Part shown: positions 27,154 through 34,587 of the stretch, one piece after another
How positions within the stretch are numbered: position 1 is the first letter of the stretch
Layout: each line of letters begins with the position of its first letter
Assembly (NCBI RefSeq): GCF_024297185.1
Contig: NZ_JANCTD010000001.1
Span: 631,396 to 695,395, forward strand
Origin: Lewinella sp. JB7
GTDB taxonomy: Bacteria; Bacteroidota; Bacteroidia; Chitinophagales; Saprospiraceae
DNA length: 64,000 nucleotides
Reading direction: 5' to 3'
Notes under the pieces: model-generated
What the model was told of the DNA's origin: nothing
The model's database searches: none
What the model saw: the letters and a program-made list of their open reading frames with translations, nothing else
Program-made: the position numbers and the translations under genes

Positions 27154-28428
27154 ATGTCCACTTCCGCATTCCGCACGCTGTTCCTCGTCGTACTCGCGTG
27201 CTCGGCCACGGTCGCCCGCACCCAGGAAAATTCATGCTCCCTGCTCGTCCCCCGTTACGTCTTCGACGGGACGGATCTGCTGTCCGACCGGGTAGTCCTG
27301 ATCGTGAACGATACCATCGCGGCCGTCGGGCCGGTCGCGGAAGTGTCCGTTCCCGGCGGCTGCGCGGTCCAAGCGTTCCCGGAGGGAACCCTGCTGCCGG
27401 GAATGATCGAGGGGCACGCCCACCTGCTGCTGCATCCCTACAACGAAACCTCCTGGAACGACCAGGTGCTGCGGGAATCCCACGCCGAACGCGCCATCCG
27501 GGGTGGGGTACACGCACGGGAAAGTCTGCGGGCCGGATTTACCACGGTACGCGATCTGGGGTCCGAGGGGGCGGGATATACGGACGTCGGACTCAAACAG
27601 GCAATTGAAAAGGGCGTCATCCCCGGACCGCGCATGATCGTGGCGGGCCGGGCAATCGTAGCTACGGGCAGCTATGGCCCTGCCGGCTTCGCCGACCACG
27701 TGGCCGTTCCCCTGGGGGCGGAGCCGGCCGACGGAAATGAAGGGCTGACCCGGGTGGTCCGCGACCAGATCGGGCACGGAGCGGACGTCATCAAGGTCTA
27801 CGCCGACTACCGCTGGGGTCCGGAGCGCACCGCCCGGCCCACCTTCACGCAGGAAGAGCTGGAAACGATCGTCAGGGTAGCCGAAAGTAGCGGACGCCGG
27901 GTGGTCGCCCACGCCGCGACCGCCGAGGGTATGCGCCGTGCTACGCTGGCCGGAGTATCGACCATCGAACACGGCGACGGCGGTACTCCGGAAGTCTTCG
28001 CCCTGATGGCCGAGCGGGGAGTAGCCCTGTGTCCCACCCTGGCGGCGGGCGACGCTATTCTTCAGTACGGAGGATGGCGTAAGGGCGTGGACCCGGAGCC
28101 GGACCGCATCGTGGGAAAACGTCGCTCTTTTGCCGATGCCTTAGCCGCCGGAGTGACCATCGTAGCGGGAGGCGACGTCGGCGTGTTTCCGCACGGCGAC
28201 AACGTGCGCGAACTGGAGCTGATGGTCGACTACGGAATGGAGCCCGTAGAGGTCCTGCGGTCCGTGACCTCCGGAAACGCGGAGGTATTCGGTATCCGCG
28301 ATCGGGTAGGGCGTGTACAAGCGGGACTACTCGCGGATCTGGTGCTGGTCAACGGCAACCCCACGGAGAATATCTCCGTGCTGCGGGAGGTCCTTTTGGT
28401 TTGGAAAGGCGGACGGATAGTCAAATAA
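27154..28428 (+). CDS. Secreted metal-dependent amidohydrolase
   Basis: 424 residues with an N-terminal signal peptide (TLFLVVLACSATVARTQ). Amidohydrolase-superfamily metal ligands are visible: EGHAHLLL (HxH), the carbamylated Lys in VIKVYADY, VVAHAAT, STIEHGDG and the Asp in AGGDVGVFPHG. LLPGMIEGHAH, GVTTVRD-like FTTVRDLG and the C-terminal GRVQAGLLADLVLVNGNP are typical of the Xaa-Pro/Xaa-Arg dipeptidase-like group, which splits C-terminal residues from N-capped or dipeptide substrates. It acts outside the cytoplasm. It stands divergent from the hybrid regulator. Confidence 0.9.
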   Translation: MSTSAFRTLFLVVLACSATVARTQENSCSLLVPRYVFDGTDLLSDRVVLIVNDTIAAVGPVAEVSVPGGCAVQAFPEGTLLPGMIEGHAHLLLHPYNETSWNDQVLRESHAERAIRGGVHARESLRAGFTTVRDLGSEGAGYTDVGLKQAIEKGVIPGPRMIVAGRAIVATGSYGPAGFADHVAVPLGAEPADGNEGLTRVVRDQIGHGADVIKVYADYRWGPERTARPTFTQEELETIVRVAESSGRRVVAHAATAEGMRRATLAGVSTIEHGDGGTPEVFALMAERGVALCPTLAAGDAILQYGGWRKGVDPEPDRIVGKRRSFADALAAGVTIVAGGDVGVFPHGDNVRELELMVDYGMEPVEVLRSVTSGNAEVFGIRDRVGRVQAGLLADLVLVNGNPTENISVLREVLLVWKGGRIVK

Positions 28429-28468
28429 TTCTATAAAATATGCGATTTCGGAGGCTTAACAAGCTTTA

Positions 28469-28484
28469 TGTGATCTAGATCACT
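28469..28484. promoter_or_regulatory. CRP-like palindrome TGTGATCTAGATCACT
   Basis: Matches TGTGA-N6-TCACA at 9 of 10 fixed positions and is a perfect palindrome over its central 14 bases. It lies after the amidohydrolase stop and points at no known gene start, so it may instead be part of a terminator stem. Confidence 0.25.
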
Positions 28485-28665
28485 AAGCCGGAGCACGAAC
28501 CCCCCCTAATTCTGCAGTAGCGTTTCCTCAGCCCACTTACCCGCAGGTAGCTCACGGCCCCGCGGAAGGGATGCAAATCCAACCTCACCAAATCCATACA
28601 GAATATTTGCGTCCGACGCCCACGGTGTCGGATCTATTGGTGTGTTTCATAGGTGTTTATATATA

Positions 28666-28695
28666 AGAAGGTTGCGGTTTAGGCCGCGACCTTCT
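28666..28695 (-). terminator. Terminator of the TonB receptor gene
   Basis: A stem of 12 base pairs with one wobble (arms 28666-28677 and 28684-28695, loop of 6), beginning 6 bases beyond the receptor stop on the minus strand and followed there by TATATATAAAC. It may work both ways, since CATTTTCT follows on the plus strand. Confidence 0.65.
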
Positions 28696-28701
28696 CATTT
28701 T

Positions 28702-30951
28702 CTACCCCCGCCAAACGACACCGATCCCGATATTGATCCCCGGAGCTGCAATACCGCTCGCGAAGGGTTGGTAGAAACGATCCAGCAGGTTCTCCCCCTT
28801 CAGTTGCAGGGATAGCCGGTCCGATACCCGGTATGCCGTGTAGACGTTCAGGGTCCACCAGGCCGGTGTACCCATTCCGTAGGGCGTCAGTTCGGGATTG
28901 TCGGCACTCCCCACGAGTTCGAAGGTGTATCCGGTGGCGGCCGTCCCGCCGATGCTGTTCACGGCGTAGTCCTCAAGCCGTTTACGGCGCTGGGCGTCTA
29001 CGCGAAGGTTGACATCCCACGCTCCAGTGGTGTAGCGCAATCCGATCCGACCGTAGGCCGGGGGGATGTGATCCTGGGGGAGGGTGAGTTGGTGACCGTC
29101 CGGAGCTTCCTGCCGCCGTCGTCCACGCAGCCAGTGCGCTTCGGGCCGCAGTTCCCATCCCGGAGCGAACGTCCAGGCAGCCGCCAGATCGAAGCCGTAG
29201 ATCCAGGCTTTTTCCGCGTTGACGTTGGTATCTACGTAGAGGGTGTCCCCGTGGCTGACGAAAAATTCGCTACCGTCCGGCAGCCTTCCGTCACGTCGGA
29301 TGATCGCGTCCGAGAGCAGGGTGGCGTAGGCCGTGAACTCGAAGCGGAGAGGACCTTCGAGCCGACTGTAGGTCGCTTCCACGGTATTCGACCGCTCGGG
29401 GCGTAGGTCAGGGTTCGGCACCTGAATCCGTCCGCTCTGTTCCCGGAACTTGGCGAAGTCATCGACGTTGGGCGCACGAAACCCCTGCGCGATGAGCATG
29501 CGCAGCCCGTGGGCCTCCCGCCGGTAATGCACGCCCAGGGCACCGGTCAGTGCACCGGACGAACTGACGATGCCGTCGAGGTACGGCTGCGGCCACTCGA
29601 CCGGATCGTCGGCGCCGAAGGTAGCCGTGAGTCGTTGCAGACCGTACCGGAGTCCGCCGCGCAATTGCCAAAATTCGGTGAGGGTATGACTCATATCGAG
29701 GTAGGCACCGGCGCCCGCCAGCCCGCTTCCCTGACTGGGGTAGCGACTTGCTTCCCCCGCCGGCATGGCCTCGGCGGCGACCCGGTCGTGACGCAGATCG
29801 AAGCCGTAACGCAAGCGGGTGGCCGGACCGATCTCCTTCGCGAAATCGAACTGGGCGTTCCAGCTGCCGACGTCGACGAGACTGGCCTCCCGCACCGAAC
29901 TGCCCAGCCGGCGTTGCAGTCGGTCCTCCTCCACGAACTGGTAGGATACCAGGTAGCTGGCTACGTCGTACAGCGACGTGGTCCGGCGGTCGTCCAGTCG
30001 CAGGCTGCCGAGCAGCCGGGTCTGCGGACCGTAGTCCCAGCGGGCCCACCGCAACTGACCGTCGCGCATCTCGGTGAGGGCATCGTAGCGCGGAACGTCA
30101 CCGGTCGTGGAATACTGTAGGTTGGCATTTAACTCGAGCCCTGCGGCCGGTCGGAAACGCAGCTTTTGCAGCAGGTTATACTGTTCGTACCCACTCCCGA
30201 CCTGCACGGCGGGCCGGGGATTGTCAACGACCTCATCGCCATCCACGTAAGTGGACCGCAGGCCGAAGTCACCGTAGTTTTCGGGTCGGTTGCCGCCGGC
30301 CCGCAGGTCGCCGAAGCGATTGAACGAAACGGCCGTGTATCCGGCCCATTTCGTGTTGCCGTAGTCCAGTCCCGTGGCGATGTTCACGGCATTCGCGGCG
30401 GAGCCGTAGTTGGTTTCGGCGTAGCCGTTCAGTCCGGGGCGCGCCCGAAATTCCGGTTGCCGGGTGCGGAAGTGGATCACCCCGCCGAGGGCGTCGCTGC
30501 CGTAGGCCAGGGCACCGGCGCCGTAGATCACTTCGACGCGGTCGAGCGCGTTGGGGTCCACGGTGATGGCGTTCTGGAGGTGGCCGTTCCGGTAGATAGC
30601 ATTGTTCATGCGCACGCCGTCGACGACGAGCAGTACGCGATTGGCCTCGAAGCCGCGCACGACGGGGCTTCCGCCACCGAACTGGGATTTTTGCACGTAT
30701 ACTCCCGAAAGATCACTGAGCACGTCGGCCGTGGTAAGGCTCTGCACCCGGCGACGATCGGCGGCGGCGATCAGCTCGATCTGGTAGGGAAGTTCGCTGG
30801 CGAGCTCATTGCGGCGACCGACGACGGTAGCCGAATGCAGCAAAACACTGGTGTCCGCTACCTGGAGGGTTTGCCGTTCCGTTCCGCCTTGCTCCTGCGC
30901 GCCCGCCGCCTGAATGTACAGCAACCAGAGGGCCGTCCACCACCACTTCAT
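28702..30951 (-). CDS. TonB-dependent outer-membrane receptor
   Basis: 749 residues with a signal peptide (cleavage near AAGAQ). The plug domain (about 40-165) shows DVLSDLSGVYVQKSQFGGGSP-type sequence, VRGFEANRVLLVVDGVRMN and LDRVEVIYGAGALAYGSDALGG. A beta-barrel follows with FRAPNVDDFAKF and PNPDLRPERSNTVE, as in heme- and vitamin-type receptors, and it ends in WRG. There is no SusC-type N-terminal carboxypeptidase-like domain, so a nutrient such as heme, a siderophore or a cofactor is more likely than a glycan. It is the second gene after the papain-fold lipoprotein, 15 bases away, and has its own -7-like element in that gap. Confidence 0.92.
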   Translation of the reverse strand: MKWWWTALWLLYIQAAGAQEQGGTERQTLQVADTSVLLHSATVVGRRNELASELPYQIELIAAADRRRVQSLTTADVLSDLSGVYVQKSQFGGGSPVVRGFEANRVLLVVDGVRMNNAIYRNGHLQNAITVDPNALDRVEVIYGAGALAYGSDALGGVIHFRTRQPEFRARPGLNGYAETNYGSAANAVNIATGLDYGNTKWAGYTAVSFNRFGDLRAGGNRPENYGDFGLRSTYVDGDEVVDNPRPAVQVGSGYEQYNLLQKLRFRPAAGLELNANLQYSTTGDVPRYDALTEMRDGQLRWARWDYGPQTRLLGSLRLDDRRTTSLYDVASYLVSYQFVEEDRLQRRLGSSVREASLVDVGSWNAQFDFAKEIGPATRLRYGFDLRHDRVAAEAMPAGEASRYPSQGSGLAGAGAYLDMSHTLTEFWQLRGGLRYGLQRLTATFGADDPVEWPQPYLDGIVSSSGALTGALGVHYRREAHGLRMLIAQGFRAPNVDDFAKFREQSGRIQVPNPDLRPERSNTVEATYSRLEGPLRFEFTAYATLLSDAIIRRDGRLPDGSEFFVSHGDTLYVDTNVNAEKAWIYGFDLAAAWTFAPGWELRPEAHWLRGRRRQEAPDGHQLTLPQDHIPPAYGRIGLRYTTGAWDVNLRVDAQRRKRLEDYAVNSIGGTAATGYTFELVGSADNPELTPYGMGTPAWWTLNVYTAYRVSDRLSLQLKGENLLDRFYQPFASGIAAPGINIGIGVVWRG

Positions 30952-30956
30952 GCCGG

Positions 30957-30964
30957 CGAAGGTA
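30957..30964 (-). promoter_or_regulatory. Putative -7 element TACCTTCG of the TonB receptor
   Basis: On the minus strand TACCTTCG lies 5 bases before the receptor ATG, inside the 15-base gap after the upstream gene. Confidence 0.35.
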
Positions 30965-30966
30965 GC

Positions 30967-31776
30967 CTACTCCCGGGGAATTAGGACGTAGCCCGTACGG
31001 GCCAAATCACCGAAATCGTCGTACGTCATACTTACGTAGCCGCCGTTGCCCCAGTTGCGGCCGAGGGAGCTGCGCAGTTCGAAGGTTTCCTTCTCGCCGT
31101 CGTAGCCGATGACCGTCAGGAAGTGGGTTTCGGTGGTCGGGCCGGTGGGCTCGTAGATTCCCCCCTGGAGGCGGGTGAAGGAGGCGTCCGTGGCTACTTC
31201 CACCAGTACGGGATTACCGCGGCTGAGGGCTTTGCGGGTTTCGAAGACGCGATTGCGCCCCCGGGTTTCTTCCCGGAACAGGTAACCGAAATTGGTGATG
31301 CCGAAGCGCGCTACGGAGTACACCGAATTGGGGATGGTGCTGCTGTTGTAGGGTACGATGGCCGCCGAGACCGTGCCGGAATTGATGAGCAGTCCGAGTC
31401 CGTCGACGAGGTTGGGCCGCCGGCCGGCGTTGGCCAGGTTCATGACGATGTAGTCGGGGCTCAGGTTGTCCTTGAAGTTGCTGTTGAGGTTGACGTAGTA
31501 CTCCAGGCAATCGGCCAGGGCGTAGGCCCATTCCATGCCGGTCTGGGGTACCTGGCGGATGGGCATCATGTAATTCTTGATGTTCTGCCGCAGCAGTTCT
31601 TCCCGGGAGGGGCTGCCGATCCCGGGGATGTAGAACATCATCTGGTCGATCGCGGCGAGGTCATTAAGTCCCTGGAGGGTTTCGGCGCTCTTGGCCGCCC
31701 CGTAGGGTTGTTGGGCGCGGACGCAGGAGCCAAGCAAAACGAAGAAGAGCAGGGTGGTCAGGCGGGGCATTGGCAT
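30967..31776 (-). CDS. Papain-fold lipoprotein with lost catalytic Cys
   Basis: 269 residues. A signal with lipobox LGSC (Cys18) suggests a lipoprotein, though cleavage after VRAQ is also possible. The body follows the C1 peptidase order. PIRQVPQTGMEWAYAL matches the papain Q...GSCWAF block with Glu82 where the nucleophile Cys should be. LSPDYIVMNLANAG matches LSEQELLDC. GGIY is followed by ETHFLTVIGYD, which keeps the His. The NSWG block reads RSSLGRNWGNGGYV, so the Asn is lost as well. By these replacements the protein should not be a Cys protease; a binding or scaffold role is more likely. It is the first gene of a pair with the TonB receptor, so it may be a surface lipoprotein serving that receptor. 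Confidence 0.75.
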   Translation of the reverse strand: MPMPRLTTLLFFVLLGSCVRAQQPYGAAKSAETLQGLNDLAAIDQMMFYIPGIGSPSREELLRQNIKNYMMPIRQVPQTGMEWAYALADCLEYYVNLNSNFKDNLSPDYIVMNLANAGRRPNLVDGLGLLINSGTVSAAIVPYNSSTIPNSVYSVARFGITNFGYLFREETRGRNRVFETRKALSRGNPVLVEVATDASFTRLQGGIYEPTGPTTETHFLTVIGYDGEKETFELRSSLGRNWGNGGYVSMTYDDFGDLARTGYVLIPRE

Positions 31777-31831
31777 AGTAGGCGGTACTTATCAACGATT
31801 AACGGTGAAAGTAAATATTCCGGTATGTATT

Positions 31832-32018
31832 GGTCGAGGCGTTGTACGCCGATTCGAGCTTCCAGGTCGAGCACTCCGGTCGAGTACTCAGGTCGAGGCG
31901 TTGCACGCCGAGTTATGACAAGGCTAAGGCACGACACACCGAGTATTCCATGGTCGGGGCATTGTACGCCGATTAAAGGACCTAAGGCGAGTACTCAGGT
32001 CGAGGCGTTGTACGCCGA
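31832..32018 (+). repeat. Four REP-like hairpin elements upstream of the RAYT gene
   Basis: A 21-base element, GGTCGAGGC followed by GTTGTACGCCGA, is repeated at 31832-31852, 31891-31911 (GTTGCACG form), 31952-31972 (two changes) and 31998-32018. GGCGT and ACGCC form a short stem with a 3-base loop. The second and fourth copies are preceded by the same CGAGTACTCA. All four point the same way. Confidence 0.85.
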
Positions 32019-32043
32019 GATTTAAAATAAAAGTTTTATAATC

Positions 32044-32781
32044 ATGTTAAATAGAACAAAAACAATCATATATTCCTCCTCCCTCAGAGAGAACAGTATG
32101 AAATCCTACATCAACGTGTCGCACTTCCCACTGGGAGTAACACCGGTACACATCACTTACCGGCTGGCGGGCAGTATTCCAATGGAGGAGAAACGGCGCA
32201 TTGCTCAACGGCGTGCCGAGCAAGTTGCCGCATTACGTCATAAGCTTCGTGGACAACCTGAATGGCTGTCCACTGAAGTTTATACGCAGGAGATGCAACG
32301 CATATCTGGGGAAGTGGAATCAGAAATAGAACGTTTGCTGCATCGTTGGGACTCCGGTCCTATGCACCTTAAATGTCCGACAATCAGTTCAGTAATTGTT
32401 GTATCGTGGCGCTTTCTGCACGATTATGAAGAAATCAAACTCTATGCTGTATGTGTTATGTCAAACCATGTACACGTGATACTCAGCGCACCTACTGGAA
32501 GTGAAAAGGTTTGTTTATCCAGAATTATGAACAGGCACAAACGCTACACGGCTTGTGCCTGTAATCTCATTTTAGACACTACCGGGCAAGCATTCTGGGC
32601 GCCTAACTACTTTGATCGAACGATTCGGAATGGTAAGTTCTTCACGGCTATGTGGTACGTATTGAATAATCCGGTGAAGGCACGAATGGTCGATAGATGG
32701 GAGGATTGGCACGGAACATACGTTAATCCCGCATACCTAAGTCATTTCGTGGAGAATGAGGAAAGAAAATTACGGGCTTAG
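32044..32781 (+). CDS. REP-associated tyrosine transposase (RAYT), Y1/HUH family
   Basis: 245 residues from 32044, or 227 from the ATG at 32098, which gives the more usual start. HITYRLAGSIP begins the family core. The HUH motif is His142-Val-His144 (VMSNHVHVIL). Tyr189 in FWAPNYFDRTIR is the likely nucleophile, and MWYVLNNPVKARMV is the family signature near the C-terminus. Such enzymes cut and join single strands at REP hairpins. The gene is clearly poorer in GC than its neighbours, a sign of transfer. It is flanked on both sides by inverted copies of one REP-like element, four before and one after, so gene and repeats belong together. Confidence 0.92.
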   Translation: MLNRTKTIIYSSSLRENSMKSYINVSHFPLGVTPVHITYRLAGSIPMEEKRRIAQRRAEQVAALRHKLRGQPEWLSTEVYTQEMQRISGEVESEIERLLHRWDSGPMHLKCPTISSVIVVSWRFLHDYEEIKLYAVCVMSNHVHVILSAPTGSEKVCLSRIMNRHKRYTACACNLILDTTGQAFWAPNYFDRTIRNGKFFTAMWYVLNNPVKARMVDRWEDWHGTYVNPAYLSHFVENEERKLRA

Positions 32782-32804
32782 ATTTGGATTGCACAATTTA
32801 ATGC

Positions 32805-32825
32805 TCGGCGTGCAACGCCTCGACC
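32805..32825 (-). repeat. Inverted REP-like element after the RAYT gene
   Basis: The reverse complement is base-for-base identical to the copy at 31891-31911. It lies 23 bases after the RAYT stop and ends one base before the ATG of the next gene. Confidence 0.85.
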
Positions 32826-32826
32826 T

Positions 32827-33588
32827 ATGACCCGCATCGCGCCCACCCCCTCCGGCTACCTCCACCTCGGTAACGCGGCCAACTTCGCGGCCAACGCGCT
32901 GCTGGCCCGCCGGTGGGGGCTCGATCTGTTGTTAAGGATCGACGACCTCGACCGGGCACGCTTCCGACCGGAATACCTACAGGATATCTTCGACGTACTG
33001 GAATGGCTGGGCATCGCGCCCACGGTCGGTCCGCGGGATCCGGCAGATTTCGCGGCACACTGGTCGCAGGAACGGCGGATGCCCCTGTACGTGGCCGCGC
33101 TGGAAACCCTTCGCTCCCGCGCACGCGCCCACGTTTTCGCTTGTCCCTGCTCCCGGACCGAATTAGCCGACGGCGTGCACGCACATGACTGCCTGAACGC
33201 GAACATCTCCCTAAGTGAAGCGGGGGTGGCCTGGCGGATAAACACTCGCGGCACCCCTCTGCACGCTTCCATACCAGATTTCGTGGTCCGCAAAAAGAAC
33301 GGGCGGCCGAGCTACCAACTGGCCTGCACGGTCGACGACCGCCACTTCGGGGTCACGGCATGCGCACGGGGGGAAGATCTGCGCGACAGCACGGCGGCCC
33401 AGGCAATGGTGTCGGACCTGCTGGGCTACCCGAAACTAGCGGAACGCATCCGGTTCATTCACCATCCGTTGCTGACGGTGGGGGGCGAAAAGCTGTCCAA
33501 AAGCCAGGGGGCCGCGGGTGTACGCGACGGAGGCATGAGCCAAGAGGAAATTTTCGCCATAGCCGAGGGATGGATCGCTACACCTTGA
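32827..33588 (+). CDS. gluQ: Glutamyl-Q tRNA(Asp) synthetase
   Basis: 253 residues. GluQ-RS attaches glutamate to queuosine in the anticodon of tRNA(Asp). It has the class I catalytic core of GluRS without the anticodon-binding part, which fits the short length. The HIGH-like block is APTPSGYLHLGN (5-16), and the KMSKS-like one is KLSKSQG near residue 223. Possible zinc ligands are in FACPCSRTEL and HDC (about 105-123). RIDDLDRAR and YQLACTVDD are further family blocks. The ATG abuts the inverted REP element. The end overlaps the convergent yihY-like gene by 11 bases. Confidence 0.87.
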   Translation: MTRIAPTPSGYLHLGNAANFAANALLARRWGLDLLLRIDDLDRARFRPEYLQDIFDVLEWLGIAPTVGPRDPADFAAHWSQERRMPLYVAALETLRSRARAHVFACPCSRTELADGVHAHDCLNANISLSEAGVAWRINTRGTPLHASIPDFVVRKKNGRPSYQLACTVDDRHFGVTACARGEDLRDSTAAQAMVSDLLGYPKLAERIRFIHHPLLTVGGEKLSKSQGAAGVRDGGMSQEEIFAIAEGWIATP

Positions 33589-34501
33589 TACCGTCGATCT
33601 TGCGCACCTCCTTGATCACCCGCACTGCGTGCTTATTTGGCCGGATGGGGAAACCCCGCCGTTTGGCCCAGGTAGCGGTGAACTCCGCGCCGAGGAACAG
33701 GATCTGGCTGTTGTAGTAGGTCCAGACCAGCAGGGTTACCAGTGCCCCGGCGGCGCCGTAGGTGCTGCTGAAGTCGGAATTGCCGATGTAGAAGCCGATC
33801 AGGAACCTGCCCAGGCCGAAGAGGAGGGCGGTGAAGATGGCCCCCGCCCAGATGTCCTTCCAGCGGGCCCGGGCATCGGGCAAGTAGCGGAACAGCAGAG
33901 CGAAGATCACCGCGGTGACGGCCGTTGCCAGAATCCAGCTCGTCGTGGCCAGGACCACCGGGCCCAGGGCCGGCAGCATGCCCGCGAGCTTGTCCATGAA
34001 CCCGATGATGAGGGCATTTACGACCAGGGTGATCATCAGCAGAAAACCCAGTCCGACGACGAAGCTGAAGCTCAGCAGGCGGGTCACTAAGAAGCCCAGA
34101 ATGTTGTTGGTGGGCCGGGCCTCGATCTCCCAGATGCGGTTGAGGCTGGTCTTAAGGGTAGCGAATACGGTGGACGCCGTAAAGAGGAGGGTGGCTACGC
34201 CAATGATGGTGGCCCAGAGGCTGTCGCCCGTGGAGTAGGCGTTGCTGACGATCTCCTGTAGAGTAGCGGCGGCATCGGGACCGAGGAGTCCTTCCAGTTC
34301 CCCGTACAGCCGGCCCGTTACCGCCTCCTCTCCCATGAAGTAGCTGGCTACGGCGATGGCTACCACCAGCAGGGGGGCAAAACTGAATACCGTATAGTAG
34401 GCCAGGGCGGCGCCGAGGGTGAAGGCGTCGTCTTTGCCGAAGTTGGCGAAGAGGTCCTTCGTAAAGGACCAGACCCGTCCAAAAATGTTTTCTTTAGCCA
34501 C
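33578..34501 (-). CDS. YihY/BrkB-family membrane protein
   Basis: 307 residues with six hydrophobic spans. The N-terminal ALAYYTVFSFAPLLVVAIAVAS and C-terminal GAAGALVTLLVWTYYNSQILFLGAEFTATWA are hallmarks of the YihY/BrkB family. Its role is not settled; the old name RNase BN is wrong for it, and a transporter function has been suggested. The last residues (NKHAVRVIKEV...) are basic and cytoplasmic. It is divergent from the mutase gene. Confidence 0.9.
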   Translation of the reverse strand: MAKENIFGRVWSFTKDLFANFGKDDAFTLGAALAYYTVFSFAPLLVVAIAVASYFMGEEAVTGRLYGELEGLLGPDAAATLQEIVSNAYSTGDSLWATIIGVATLLFTASTVFATLKTSLNRIWEIEARPTNNILGFLVTRLLSFSFVVGLGFLLMITLVVNALIIGFMDKLAGMLPALGPVVLATTSWILATAVTAVIFALLFRYLPDARARWKDIWAGAIFTALLFGLGRFLIGFYIGNSDFSSTYGAAGALVTLLVWTYYNSQILFLGAEFTATWAKRRGFPIRPNKHAVRVIKEVRKIDGIKV

Positions 34502-34587
34502 GAGAGATGGGTTTCCTCTAAAAGGTGGCGCCGCCGGGTAGTGTTCGCCAGCTTCGCCTATCGTATTTTACCCCCGACCCTAACCGC

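Larger units (their letters stand above)
28429..28701. other. Structured intergenic region, possible small RNA
   Basis: 273 bases between convergent genes. Three inverted repeats are visible. GGCTTA/TAAGCC at 28453-28458 and 28484-28489 encloses GTGATCTAGATCAC. A TCCGAC/GTCGGA pair lies near 28612-28634, and the terminator stem is at 28666-28695. No protein frame. A small RNA or simply two terminators are both possible. Confidence 0.35.

Noticed and set aside
28500-28600. tRNA or riboswitch in the intergenic region
   Set aside because: No T-arm consensus or conserved riboswitch core could be found, and no gene follows in the right direction.
32044-32781. Complete IS200/IS605 insertion sequence
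   Set aside because: The N-terminal extension and NNPVKA signature fit a RAYT; the flanking hairpins are REP-like and there is no TnpB gene.
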